In this document: piece after piece, positions 17,024 through 25,930 of the stretch | Layout of the letters: each line of letters opens with the position of its first letter | How positions within the stretch are numbered: position 1 is the stretch's first letter | NCBI GenBank assembly: GCA_965216035.1 | Contig: CBDCFM010000014.1 | Coordinates: 124,001-188,000 of the forward strand | Length of the DNA: 64,000 bases | Reading direction: 5' to 3' | Source of the DNA: G963664115 sp965216035 | GTDB lineage: Bacteria; Acidobacteriota; Terriglobia; 20CM-2-55-15 | Notes under the pieces: model-generated | Told to the model about the DNA's origin: nothing | The model's database searches: none | The model's input: only the letters and a program-made list of their open reading frames with translations | Made by a program: the position numbers and the translations under genes

Positions 17024-17997
17024 TGTGGTCTCAATAGGTCGATGCAACACTTCACATAGGAAGCGAGGTGAAGTGTATGCCGAAGAAAAGAAAGAAGCGA
17101 CGGATGAGGAAGCGCCGGTGGTTCACAACCACGGAGCTGGTCGAGATATGGGATCGGTGGCAGCGGGGGGAGTCCACCAAAGCGATCGGTCGTGTACTGG
17201 ACAGAGGGGGGACGTCGATTCATCGCCAACTGGCCGTGTATGGCGGCATCCGTCCGCGGCCCCGTTGCCGTTCATCCCGGGCCCTAACTCTGATCGAGCG
17301 TGAAGAGATTTCCAGGGGTATTGCGGCGAAGAAGTCGATTCGGTCGATGGCCATGGCGCTGGGTCGCTCACCGTCGACACTGAGTCGGGAAATCGGTCGC
17401 AATGGCGGCTATGATAACTATCGAGCGTTGGAAGCCGATCAGCGGGCGTGGGACAGGGCACGCCGTCCGAAGCCATGCCGCCTGGCCCAATGTCTCCGGC
17501 TACGGCAGCTGGTCGAAGACAAGCTCCGCCTGGACTGGTCGCCTCAACAGATCGCCGGGTGGCTGAAGCACACCTATCCGGAAGACGAGTCGCTTCACGT
17601 GTCGCACGAGATTATCTATCGCAGCCTTTTCATCCAGGCCCGCGGGGCTCTAAAGAAAGAACTGACTCTGTGTTTGCGTTCAAAGCGATCGATCCGTCGA
17701 TCCCAACATGCGACCCGGAAAGGCCACGGTAAAGGGCAACTCGCCGATATAGTATCGATCCGTGAGCGTCCGGCCTCAGTCGAAGATCGTGCCGTGCCCG
17801 GTCACTGGGAGGGAGACCTACTGGCTGGATCTAAGAACACCCACATCGCCACATTGGTCGAACGTCACTCGCGCTACGTGATGTTAGTGAAGGTGTCGAG
17901 CAAGGAAACAGAGACGGTCATCTCGGCGCTCATCGAGCACGCCAGAGAGCTACCGACAGAACTGTACAAATCGCTGACCTGGGATCGCGGTCGGGAA
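17024..17997 (+). mobile_element. IS30-family insertion sequence, copy B, truncated
   Basis: Starts with the complete left end TGTGGTCTCAATAGGTCG and runs 974 bp until it is cut by an IS256 element at 17998. The last 268 bp, including the catalytic Glu and right end, are absent. It is opposite in orientation to copy A. Confidence 0.92.
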
Positions 17998-18006
17998 GAG
18001 TTATAA
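17068..18006 (+). pseudogene. IS30 transposase, copy B, 3' truncated
   Basis: Identical to copy A through SLTWDRGRE except for one visible Met-to-Ile change (LADIVSI). It ends inside the IS256 left end, which supplies the final residues and stop. It lacks the third catalytic acidic residue, so it is inactive. Confidence 0.92.
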
Positions 18007-19382
18007 CCGAATCTGGTGTTTGAGGGATTGAAGAAAAGCGGCGTATCTGGTTGATTTGTTGTTTACGAGACTTCAAAGCAACCAAAGGAGATACGCCACT
18101 ATGAGTAAGAGTATCGTTATTGAACTGGAAGATCGAGAAGCGATTGCAGACCCAGTGACCGACCTGCTACGAGCGGGGGCGCAAGAGCTGATCCAACGCG
18201 CTGTGGAAGCCGAACTGTCCGAACTGCTATCCCAGCACGGCGATCGGCGAACCGAGACGGGGAAGGCTGGAGTGGTGCGCAACGGTTATCTGCCTGAACG
18301 CGAGCTGCAGACCGGCCTGGGTCCGGTAACGGTGCAAATCCCGAAGGTTCGCGCCAAGACGGGCGAAGCTGTGACGTTCCGCTCGGCCCTGGTACCCCCC
18401 TACATTCGGAAGACGCAGTCGATGGAAGCCGCCGTGCCGTGGTTGTATTTGAAAGGCGTCTCCAGTGGCGAGATGGGTGAGGCCCTGAAAGTTCTTGTCG
18501 GTCCGAAGGCGCAGGGCTTGTCAGCGAGCACGGTATCGCGCTTGAAACGGGTCTGGGCTGAAGAGTACCGCATCGGGTGCGACCAGCGTTTGGACGCCGA
18601 CCGCTGGGTCTATGTCTGGGCCGACGGTATCTACAGCGGACTTCGAGCTGAACAAACCAAGTTGTGTGCGTTGGTCGTGATCGGCGTGAATGAACGCGGA
18701 GAGAAGCGTTTTCTGGCGATCGAAGACGGTGTACGGGAATCGACACAGAGTTGGCGTGAGGTCTTGTTGAAGCTGAAGTCCCGAGGGATGAATATTCCGA
18801 AGTTGGCCATCGGTGACGGGGCGATGGGGTTCTGGGCCGCACTGGAGGAAATCTATCCCGAGACACACCAACAACGCTGCTGGATGCACAAGACCATGAA
18901 TGTGCTCAACTGCTTACCCAAGTCGGTCCAGGCGAAAGCGAAACAGGCACTGCACGCGATCTGGAAGGCTGAGACACACGCAGATGCCGAGAAGGCATTC
19001 GATCTGTTCATTGAAACCTATGAGCCGAATATCCGAAAGCCACTGTCTGCCTGCAGAAAGACAGAGAAGCACTGCTGGCCTTTTACGGCTTTCCGGCCAA
19101 GCACTGGCAGAGCATCCGAACGACTAATCCCATTGAATCGACCTTTGCCACCATTCGACACCGAACCAAGCGATCCAGAGGCTGCCTGACACGGGATGGA
19201 ATGCTGCACATGATGTTCAAGCTGGGTCAGTGCGCTGAGAAGAACTGGCGACGATTACGAGGATTCGATGATCTGGTCAAGGTGACTACTGGAGTGAAAT
19301 TCAACGATGGAATCGAAGTGACAAAGCTCGATCAGACCGCCGCTTGAATCAATCTCCTAAACACCACTTTTGACAATAACTC
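17998..19382 (+). mobile_element. IS256-family insertion sequence, copy 1
   Basis: About 1385 bp. The left end starts GAGTTATAACCGAATCTGG, and the right end read inward starts GAGTTATTGTCAAAAGTGG. Both continue with TGTTT and a related stretch. It is inserted into IS30 copy B with loss of adjacent IS30 DNA. The transposase carries a one-base deletion. A second, decayed copy follows at 19812 and the end of a third lies at 63973-64000. Confidence 0.9.
18101..19347 (+). pseudogene. IS256-family transposase with 3' frameshift
   Basis: ATG chosen after AAAGGAGATACGCC. The Mutator-type DDE core is present: DRWVYVWADGIYSGL, AIGDGAMGFWAALEE and the QQRCWMHKTMNVLNCLP signature. Near 19028 a base is missing (the family reads PKYPKAT, this copy reads PNIRKP), so translation stops at 19187-19189 instead of 19347. 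In the other frame the true C-terminus is intact (NPIESTFATIRHRTKRSRG, then FNDGIEVTKLDQTAA). Restored length would be about 415 residues. Confidence 0.9.
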
Positions 19383-19811
19383 CTCGGAAAGTCCGGCGTC
19401 CAGAAACGCAGTGGCACTCGCTGACACTACGGGAAACGGAGTCAGCTGTAGCGACGTATCGTGACGCCTTTGGGGTCCCGATAGAAGGCCAGTCGATTCA
19501 GGCAGGCCCTAATCAGAGTGTAGGACGATTCCTAGACGAGATAGTGGGCGACCTACCTGATGGATTTGGATGGGCTAATTTTGATTGCAGCTCTGACGTG
19601 TCTGCGCTGACCCTCAGCCTGAATCCCTCGACGGGCAACTTTACCGCTGGCAAGTCTTTCTCCGTCCCTCATAAATTCAACAGGGGGGCGTTGTTCGCAA
19701 GAAAACTGCCTGCTAAACATTGTGGGTGTGCGGTGGCGAATCCCCGCTGCCTTTGGTCCACAGGCAACGAGTTTATTACGATGTTTGACGGCATGCGGAG
19801 GAGTCCACAAT
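19383..19811 (+). other. Fragment between two IS256 copies, unrecognised open frame
   Basis: A plus-strand frame stays open for most of this segment (including SVGRFLDEIVGDLPDGFG) but its start lies inside the IS256 end and its stop inside the next element. I do not recognise the product, and both ends are IS junctions, so it may be the inside of a broken gene. Confidence 0.3.
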
Positions 19812-20626
19812 GAGTTATAACCGAATCTGGTGTTTGAGGGATTGAAGAAAAGCGGCGTATCTGGTTGATTTGTTGTTTACAAGACTTCAAAGCAACCAAA
19901 GGAGATACGCCACTATGAGTAAGAGTATCGTTATTCTGATTGCAGACCCAGTGACCACCTGCTACGACGGGGGCGCAACAGCTGATCCAACGCGTGGAAG
20001 CCGAACTGTCCGAACTGCTATCCCAGCACGGCGATCGGCGAACCGAGACAGGGAAGGCTGGAGTGGTGCGCAACGGTTATCTGCCTGCAGAAAGACAGAG
20101 AAGCACTGCTGGCCTTTTACGGCTTTCGAGCACGGCCAAGCACTGGCAGAGCATCCGACGCCGACCGCGACTAATCTACCATTGAATCGACCTTTGCCAC
20201 CATGAACGTCTGGCGATCGACACCGAACCAAGCTGATCCGAGAGGCTGGCCTGACACGGGATGGAATGCTGCACATGATGTTCAAGTCTGAAACAGGTCA
20301 CGCGATCTGGAAGGCGAGACACTGGCAGACGCCGAGAAGGCATTCGATCTGTTCATTGAAACTGAGCCGAAGATCCGAAAGCCACTGTCTGCCTGCAGAA
20401 AGACAGAGAAGACTGCTGGCCTTTTATTGGCAGAGCATCCGAACGATCCCATTGAATGGCCACCATTCGACACCGAACCAAGCGATCCAGATGCCTGACA
20501 CATGGACGAGGATTCGATGATCTGGTCAAGGTGATTACTGGAGTTTAACGATGGAATCGAAGTGACAAAGCTCGATCAGACCGCCGCTTGAATCAATCTC
20601 CTAAACACCACTTTTGACAATAACTC
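19812..20626 (+). mobile_element. Decayed 815-bp derivative of the IS256 element
   Basis: Both termini match copy 1 (GAGTTATAACCGAATCTGG left, complement of GAGTTATTGTCAAAAGTGG right). The interior keeps the order of copy 1 in pieces but with many short deletions and small blocks copied from other parts of the element. A perfect 9-bp target duplication GTCCACAAT flanks it (19803-19811 and 20627-20635), so it is a separate insertion and not a tandem artefact of copy 1. It has no functional transposase. Confidence 0.88.
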
Positions 20627-20740
20627 GTCCACAATCAAGAAACGCGTGATTGCGGTAGGATGCCTCTTAGCGGTGTGGACGTGCCTGCATGGTTGCGATG
20701 CTGCGCGGGGACAGAGCACGCGAATCTTACCCGGCCACGG
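20627..20740 (+). pseudogene. Short fragment: signal peptide fused to MBL-type motif
   Basis: Reads KKRVIAVGCLLAVWTCLHG (signal-like) and then STRILPGHG, the strand of MBL-fold hydrolases seen intact as NTRILPGHGPIVDRDDV at 40050. It lacks the metal-binding region. It looks like a fused scrap of two genes beside the IS256 derivative. Confidence 0.4.
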
Positions 20741-21545
20741 GTTGAAGCACTATCAGACTTTCGTCATCAGTCGGAGGAGCGGAGCGAAACTTGTCCACTC
20801 GATCGAGCATAGCCTGGCCCGCCTCAGCCGCCGAACCAGGGGGCAAGAGTTGAGCCCATTCCAGCAACCGGTCGGGTCCCAGCTGTTCGCCAGAATGATT
20901 CTCTGCCTCAGTGATGCCATCCGTATACAGCAGGAGCCTGTCAGAAGGAGCTAAGGGGACCACCGTCTGGCAGTACTCTGTTCCGGGAATCAGGCCCACC
21001 GGCAAGCCCGCAGCCTTGTCGCTACTCGAAGAAATGGTGTCATCCAGCCAGCTCCATGTATGGTCGGCGCCACGATACCAGAGTGGCGGCGGATGTCCTG
21101 CGTTGGTAACCGCCAGTTGGCCGTTGGTGCTGTTGTAGCCCAGTATGACGAGAGTTGCGTATTGGACTCCGATGATACCGTCGCGGAATGACCGGTTCAG
21201 TTCCTTCATTAGATCGGACTGATCCCAGGTATTGATGTGTTGCTGCATCATGCTGTGCAGCTGCTCCGCCATCGTGCTCACGCCTTGGCCGTGGCCCATC
21301 ACGTCAGCGAGCAGGATCCGGGATAGAAATCGTGAGAAGATAGCGTAGTCGCATACCGACAAGTAGTGCAGGTCGCCACCGCTATTGCTCTTGAGGGGAG
21401 ACGAATGAACCCAGGCCACCAGACCTGAAAGGGTGACCGTGCGGGCTACCTTGCGGTTTCCGCCCCACACTTCGTTGCACCCCAATGAATATGACTCCGG
21501 TATAGGTCCGGTTGCCACTCCGCGGTCTTGTTCTTTCGAACTCAT
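20727..21545 (-). CDS. PP2C-like SpoIIE-family phosphatase
   Basis: Encodes 272 residues behind a GGGAG site. SpoIIE-type PPM phosphatase motifs occur in order: LSGLVAWVHSS, SGGDLHYLSVC (metal-binding Asp), LLADVMGHGQGVS, TNAGHPPPLWY, LLLYTDGITEAEN (metal-binding Asp) and TDDESLIVLQ at the C-terminus. There is no attached sensor domain, so it would act as a soluble regulator dephosphorylating a partner such as an anti-sigma antagonist or a Ser/Thr kinase substrate. It is the only phosphatase in a window full of kinase remnants. Confidence 0.88.
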   Translation of the reverse strand: MSSKEQDRGVATGPIPESYSLGCNEVWGGNRKVARTVTLSGLVAWVHSSPLKSNSGGDLHYLSVCDYAIFSRFLSRILLADVMGHGQGVSTMAEQLHSMMQQHINTWDQSDLMKELNRSFRDGIIGVQYATLVILGYNSTNGQLAVTNAGHPPPLWYRGADHTWSWLDDTISSSSDKAAGLPVGLIPGTEYCQTVVPLAPSDRLLLYTDGITEAENHSGEQLGPDRLLEWAQLLPPGSAAEAGQAMLDRVDKFRSAPPTDDESLIVLQPVAG

Positions 21546-21650
21546 GTCTCCCTCTTGTCTGATGCTGACGCTAAGCTCCGAAGAACATTTCAGGTGGAAT
21601 GTCCTTGAAGCAGCCCGTCCCCTCTCCGGGCCGCTTCACTCTCTGATCTC

Positions 21651-22046
21651 TCATGGGTGCAGGTGGAAGACCTTGTTCATGATCTTCCACTCTCCATCGA
21701 CTTTCAACAGTGTGAACAAGTCCGTAAACCGGTGACCGGTCCAATTGTCGAGTTCAAGCCGCACGGTGGCGACGGTGTCAACGACGTCGGTGCTGGCGAT
21801 CTGTGATTGGAGCTCCGCTGCCGGACCGTTCGCGTCATTCCAGTCAAAAAGCTGCTGTATAGGACCCGCGAACAGGTCCGCACCGACATAGCCGAAGATT
21901 GAGGCATCCCTATGGAATGCCGGTTTCATATCGTCGCCCTTCCCGGACCGTGCGCCATCGATGTAATGCTGGATGACCCTGGCGATCAGGTCAATATCTC
22001 TTTCCGTTTCCGCAACCACATCAGTTGTTTCGTTGCTGAGTACCAT
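21651..22046 (-). CDS. SnoaL-like/lumazine-binding-like protein (NTF2 fold)
   Basis: Encodes 131 residues after AAAGGAGAAACG. IARVIQHYIDGARSGKGDDM, FHRDASIFGYVGADLF, VDTVATVRLELDNWTGHRFTDLF-type region and the ending GEWKIMNKVFHLHP are typical of the putative lumazine-binding (PF12893) group of NTF2-like proteins. It is probably a small cytosolic enzyme or binding protein; the substrate is unknown. Confidence 0.8.
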   Translation of the reverse strand: MVLSNETTDVVAETERDIDLIARVIQHYIDGARSGKGDDMKPAFHRDASIFGYVGADLFAGPIQQLFDWNDANGPAAELQSQIASTDVVDTVATVRLELDNWTGHRFTDLFTLLKVDGEWKIMNKVFHLHP

Positions 22047-22151
22047 ATCGTTTCTCCTTTTATTTTCGGTCGATTTCTCGCACTATGTTCCGACACAGCG
22101 GCACAACTCCGGGCGTTCGCAGTGCGATATCATAAAGTGAACAATCGGCCC

Positions 22152-22481
22152 TCAGGCCGCATATCGATCCAGTAGATCCGTGATCGTCCGCTTGGACTGA
22201 GTACCGATCAAGCGTTCTTGTTCCTTTCCGTCCTTGAAAAGGATGAGCGTTGGAATCGCCTGGACTTGATACTGGGAGGCCGACGACCGATTGGCGTCGA
22301 CATCCAGCTTGGCGATCGTCGCCCGACCCTGGTAGCTGTCGGCCAGTTCCTCTAAGGTGGGTGCGACAGCGCGACATGGACTGCACCATTCGGCCCAGAA
22401 ATCGACCAGCAGAGGCTGTCTCGACTGCTGAACCTGCTCTTCTAGAGTGTTGTCGTTGAGTTGAGGTAAATGCTTACTCAT
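22152..22481 (-). CDS. Thioredoxin with CSPC active site
   Basis: Encodes 109 residues after GGAGAGAGAAA. The thioredoxin fold is complete: PLLVDFWAEWCSPCRAVAPT with the redox pair Cys33/Cys36, KLDVDANRSSASQYQVQAIP containing the cis-Pro, and TLILFKDGKE. The active site is WCSPC instead of the usual WCGPC, which would be expected to change redox potential somewhat. It is a stand-alone cytosolic gene with no linked reductase. Confidence 0.92.
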   Translation of the reverse strand: MSKHLPQLNDNTLEEQVQQSRQPLLVDFWAEWCSPCRAVAPTLEELADSYQGRATIAKLDVDANRSSASQYQVQAIPTLILFKDGKEQERLIGTQSKRTITDLLDRYAA

Positions 22482-22539
22482 TTTCTCTCTCCTTCGAGGT
22501 TGTTGTCTGATATCGGTTCCGAGTTGAGGTCATTACAAA

Positions 22540-23878
22540 AGGTGTGTAAAAGTCATCAGGCGGCGGCCTTCGATTTGGACACGACTCTGATGCCGTCAGC
22601 GAATTGCTGACCATCATAGACCTCTTGTAAGAGATCGGAACCCTTTAAGTGCCGCCAAGCCTTCTCAGCGACACGCAGTAACCTCCAGATCATCGCAGTT
22701 GCATTCTCGACGCGCTTGAAGCGACGAGCGGCGTTGGTTCTCAACCGCACCATGTCGAAGGGTGACTCAACGATGTTGGTCGTTCTCAGATGCACCCAGT
22801 GTTGCTTCGGGAACGCATAGAAGGTGATCATCCGATCCCAGTCCCGCAACAGCGTCTCACCCGCCTTCGGATAGTTCTTTTGATATCGGCGAATGAACTG
22901 ATCCCGCTTACGTTCGCATGCGGCTCGGGAGTCGGCGAAGGCCATCCCGTGGAGAAGCTGCCTGGCCGCCGGCTGGTCGGTCTTTGGCAGGTGATCCACC
23001 ACGTTCATCGACTTGTGGTTCCAGCAGCGTTGTTCCTGGCCCTCGGGGTGTTGCTCGGCCAGGGCGGACCAAATTCCCAGGTGACCATCGGCAACGGTCA
23101 GTCGTCCCAGCTTCAGACCCCGATCCCTGAGGTTCCGCAGAATACGACTCCAGGATTCCTTGCTCTCCCTCTGACCGCTCTCACAGGCCAACAGCACTTT
23201 ACGCCCGTCTGACAGGCCTGCGATGATCACCAGTAGTGCCGCCCGTTCTTTCGCGATCCCCGCTTTTACGTACAAGCCGTCCGCCCAGTGATACACCACC
23301 TCAAGCTCGGACAGATCCTGCTGGCTCCACTCGTCGTATTCCAGTTGCCATGTCGATTTCAGCCGTTGAATCGACGCCCGCGACAACGGAGCGCCCGCAC
23401 CCAGCAGTCCGCGCATTGCCTGCTCGAAGTCTCCTGTGGCCAGGCCGTGAAGATAGAGTTCGGGAAGCAGTTGCCCCAGCTGCTTCGATTTCCGGTGAAA
23501 GTACGGCAGAATCTCACTCTCGAAGCGCTCGGTCGTGTTCCGGACCCGGGGCCGACGAACCTCCATCGTTCCGTTCAACATCGCAAACCGTCGCGGTTTC
23601 CCGTGACCGTTCCGGTAGCCCCGTCGATCCGAACTCCGCTCCGATTTCCTTCGACCCAAGAACTGCGTCACTTCGTCTTCCAGAAGTTCCTGGAGCCTAT
23701 CCTGCCCTCGTGATCGCGCCCAATCTTCCAGAACCTCATACTGCTTCGTTGACGCCGCTACTTCCGGTGTGTTCTTCTTCTCCATGGGTGGTGTACCTTT
23801 CTCCCGGTTGGCCCCGGGATTTTCTTACGGTTAATAGTTCACCGAAAGCGTACACCGCCTTTTTCTTTTTACACACTT
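22540..23878 (-). mobile_element. IS256-family insertion sequence, second type
   Basis: About 1340 bp with inverted termini containing GTGTGTAAAA at each end (22541-22550, and inward from 23876). It is distinct from the IS256 type at 17998 in protein and ends. It has cut the 3' end of the MBL hydrolase gene next to it. I could not find a clear target duplication. Confidence 0.85.
22556..23785 (-). CDS. IS256-family transposase, second type
   Basis: Encodes 409 residues, intact. Mutator-type features: RRGYRNGHGKPRRFAM and MEVRRPRVRNTTERFE in the N-terminal part, then the DDE region VVYHWADGLYVKAG, LTVADGHLGIWSALAE and EGQEQRCWNHKSMNVVDHLP, with TTNIVESPFDMVRLRTN near the end. The C-terminus is complete, so the element may be active. 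Confidence 0.93.
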   Translation of the reverse strand: MEKKNTPEVAASTKQYEVLEDWARSRGQDRLQELLEDEVTQFLGRRKSERSSDRRGYRNGHGKPRRFAMLNGTMEVRRPRVRNTTERFESEILPYFHRKSKQLGQLLPELYLHGLATGDFEQAMRGLLGAGAPLSRASIQRLKSTWQLEYDEWSQQDLSELEVVYHWADGLYVKAGIAKERAALLVIIAGLSDGRKVLLACESGQRESKESWSRILRNLRDRGLKLGRLTVADGHLGIWSALAEQHPEGQEQRCWNHKSMNVVDHLPKTDQPAARQLLHGMAFADSRAACERKRDQFIRRYQKNYPKAGETLLRDWDRMITFYAFPKQHWVHLRTTNIVESPFDMVRLRTNAARRFKRVENATAMIWRLLRVAEKAWRHLKGSDLLQEVYDGQQFADGIRVVSKSKAAA

Positions 23879-24910
23879 ATTGGAACGACCTCTCCGAGTT
23901 TTGTCTCCAATCGTGACGTCCTGGCGCTGCAGAATTTCCAGGTACGCCTTCTGCAGATTCCATTTATGCAAACCGGAGATGAACGACCGTGCGGCGGCTA
24001 ACTCTGGAGGCAGCTGGTACTCGGGTCCCAGATCATCCTCCAGGACTGTCGCCAAGGGATAGCCCGAACGGTCTGCTTTGCGGACGAGCTCCATTAATTC
24101 GGTGAGATAGCGGACGTAGCGACCAAAGATCGCTGCCGTCGTCGGGATTCCGTGGCCGGGTATGACGGTCCGAAGCTCCAACGAGGCGGCGAATCGGGAT
24201 ATCGTCTCCAGGTAGGCTCCAGGCCGGCCCTCGATGAGCAAAGGAATCGTTCCTTCACCGATGACGAGGTTTCCTGTCCACGCCATCTGGGTCTGTGGCT
24301 CGTAGACGACGGTATCACCGGTCGTGTTCCCCGGACCGAAGTGGTAGAGGTCGACGTAGCGGCCACCAAGGTCTAGCCGAATGTGATCGTCAAACTCGAC
24401 ATCTGGGAGCCGAAGTTCGACCTCAGCGAACACTGTGGCGTCGTCATCGACCGCCGGCAGGAGAAATTCGCGTTCCTCCTCGAATCGCGTCATGTGCCGT
24501 GCCGTCTCCCGATGGGCGACGATGATCGTTTCATCGGGGAAGGCGTAGTTTCCGAACGTGTGATCACCGTGATAGTTGGTGTTGACCAGGTAGATGATCG
24601 GCCTTGGCGTCACCCTTTTGACGGCGTCCTGGATTTGTTGCGCCATGTCCCGGTTGATGTGGGCGTCAATCACGAGAACACCTCGCTCACCCACAATGAA
24701 CCCACTGTTGTCGACTCCCGGATGATTCGAGAGCAAGGCGTAGACGTCGCTTCCTAGCGGCACAGCTTCCAGCTTAATGCCTGCCGGATGTAGCGGCGGC
24801 GGGATGAAACCCTCCGGGCCATCCAAACTCAGTGTCCGCTGCTCGGCCGATGTTGGCATGGCCAGCGTGACGAGAAACATTGTTGCGATTGCTGTTGTTT
24901 TCAGTTTCAT
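23831..24910 (-). CDS. Exported MBL-fold metallo-hydrolase, C-terminus altered by IS
   Basis: Encodes 359 residues with a signal peptide (about 1-22, AMPTSA-EQR). The beta-lactamase-like metal site is seen in NTNYHGDHTFGN, where the first His of HxHxDH is Asn, followed by GNTTGDTVVYEPQ, AWTGNLVIGEGTIPLL and VIPGHGIPTT. It probably binds at least one Zn, but the Asn substitution would weaken the first site. The last 14 or so residues come from the adjacent IS256 end, so the natural C-terminus is lost. A shared operator lies upstream at 24931-24954. Confidence 0.83.
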   Translation of the reverse strand: MKLKTTAIATMFLVTLAMPTSAEQRTLSLDGPEGFIPPPLHPAGIKLEAVPLGSDVYALLSNHPGVDNSGFIVGERGVLVIDAHINRDMAQQIQDAVKRVTPRPIIYLVNTNYHGDHTFGNYAFPDETIIVAHRETARHMTRFEEEREFLLPAVDDDATVFAEVELRLPDVEFDDHIRLDLGGRYVDLYHFGPGNTTGDTVVYEPQTQMAWTGNLVIGEGTIPLLIEGRPGAYLETISRFAASLELRTVIPGHGIPTTAAIFGRYVRYLTELMELVRKADRSGYPLATVLEDDLGPEYQLPPELAAARSFISGLHKWNLQKAYLEILQRQDVTIGDKTRRGRSNKCVKRKRRCTLSVNY

Positions 24911-24930
24911 TGTTCATCTCCTTAAATGAG

Positions 24931-24954
24931 TTAATGACCTAACGTTCCAAAATA
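24931..24954 (-). promoter_or_regulatory. Putative TetR operator before MBL hydrolase
   Basis: Plus strand reads TTAATGACC, five bases, then TTCCAAAATA. The same 24-bp pattern occurs before the SDR gene (25888-25911) and, on the opposite strand, before the TetR gene (26531-26554). That suggests one regulator controls all three. Confidence 0.6.
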
Positions 24955-24986
24955 AAGTTCCAAAGAAGAAATGGTAAACGTGAATG

Positions 24987-25874
24987 TCAGAGCAGCTCCG
25001 GCCGCATGGCCTTGCCTACCATCCCGCTGAACACACGTGAGATGCCGCTTCGCGAAAGGATCCGCTTACCAATGAACGCCATAACGTTGTTCGTGGTGCC
25101 GGGGATGGCCGAGGGCCGCTGGCCCAGACTGCGCAGTGCGGTGCGGACGACCGGAGCAACCTCCATCAGAGGGATGGGCGTCTTCGAAAAGTCGACGCCA
25201 TCCATTTCCCTAGCCATTGCCGTGTCGGTCAGGCCCGGAGATATCACGGTGACATCCACGCCTCTGTCCTTCAGCTCGAAGTGCAATGCCTCACCCAAGG
25301 AAAGGATGTAGGCCTTCGAGGAGGCGTAGTTGGCGAAGTACGGCACCGATTGATACCCAAGGGTGCTGGATACGAAGACGATTCCCCCTTTCGAACGCCG
25401 AGTCATCTTCCGGCCAAAAACGTGAGCCAGCTCCATCGGACGCACGACGTTGAGTTGCAAGAGACTTGTTTCATCGTCGAGGTCTGATCTGAGAAAGGCT
25501 CCATGGGTTTCCACGCCGGCGTTGTTGATCAGAAGGCCGATGTCGAGATCAGCGGTTGCTTCTTCGAGAGCCTCTGCCGTTCCAATCCGGGCTAGATCGA
25601 CCGGGACGGTTCGGACCGAGATCCGACGGGCGGCGACCAAATCCTCGGCCAGCTGCTCGAGTCGGTTTTGGCTGCGGCTCGCCAGGATCAGGTTCAGTCC
25701 TTCAGCGGCCAGCTGCCGTGCGAACTCTCGGCCAATGCCGGCCGAAGCGCCGGTGACCAGAGCCCAGGGCCCATACTTAGAGCCGAACTCCGTGGGTGTC
25801 CGCCCCTGTCGCGTGGACGTGAAATCCCGGGATTCCGCCAGTTGTGAATCCTTGCTTTCAGATAGAGCTACCAT
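24987..25874 (-). CDS. Short-chain dehydrogenase/reductase (SDR)
   Basis: Encodes 295 residues, starting at the Met preceded by AAAGGAGACAAA. The NAD(P)-binding motif ALVTGASAGIGREFARQL, the NNAG motif (LLINNAGVETHG) and the catalytic Ser-Tyr-Lys set (FVSSTLGYQSVPYFANYASSKAYILS) are all in place. An Arg-containing segment LILASRSQNRLEQLAEDL suggests NADPH preference. The C-terminal stretch (residues about 250-295) is longer than minimal SDRs. Flanked by the same operator as the TetR and MBL genes, so it is probably induced by a carbonyl or toxic compound. Confidence 0.9.
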   Translation of the reverse strand: MVALSESKDSQLAESRDFTSTRQGRTPTEFGSKYGPWALVTGASAGIGREFARQLAAEGLNLILASRSQNRLEQLAEDLVAARRISVRTVPVDLARIGTAEALEEATADLDIGLLINNAGVETHGAFLRSDLDDETSLLQLNVVRPMELAHVFGRKMTRRSKGGIVFVSSTLGYQSVPYFANYASSKAYILSLGEALHFELKDRGVDVTVISPGLTDTAMAREMDGVDFSKTPIPLMEVAPVVRTALRSLGQRPSAIPGTTNNVMAFIGKRILSRSGISRVFSGMVGKAMRPELL

Positions 25875-25887
25875 TTTGTCTCCTTTA

Positions 25888-25911
25888 TTAATGACCATTC
25901 ATTCCAAAATA
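25888..25911 (-). promoter_or_regulatory. Putative TetR operator before SDR
   Basis: TTAATGACC, five bases, TTCCAAAATA on the plus strand, identical in its conserved parts to the site before the MBL gene. It overlaps the region just upstream of the SDR ribosome site, a position suited to repression. Confidence 0.6.
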
Positions 25912-25930
25912 GAACAAAAAATATAAGCGC

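Noticed and set aside
22540..23878. Target duplication of the second-type IS256
   Set aside because: The bases next to the two ends (left ATTACAAA, right ATTGGAAC) do not match, so no duplication is claimed.
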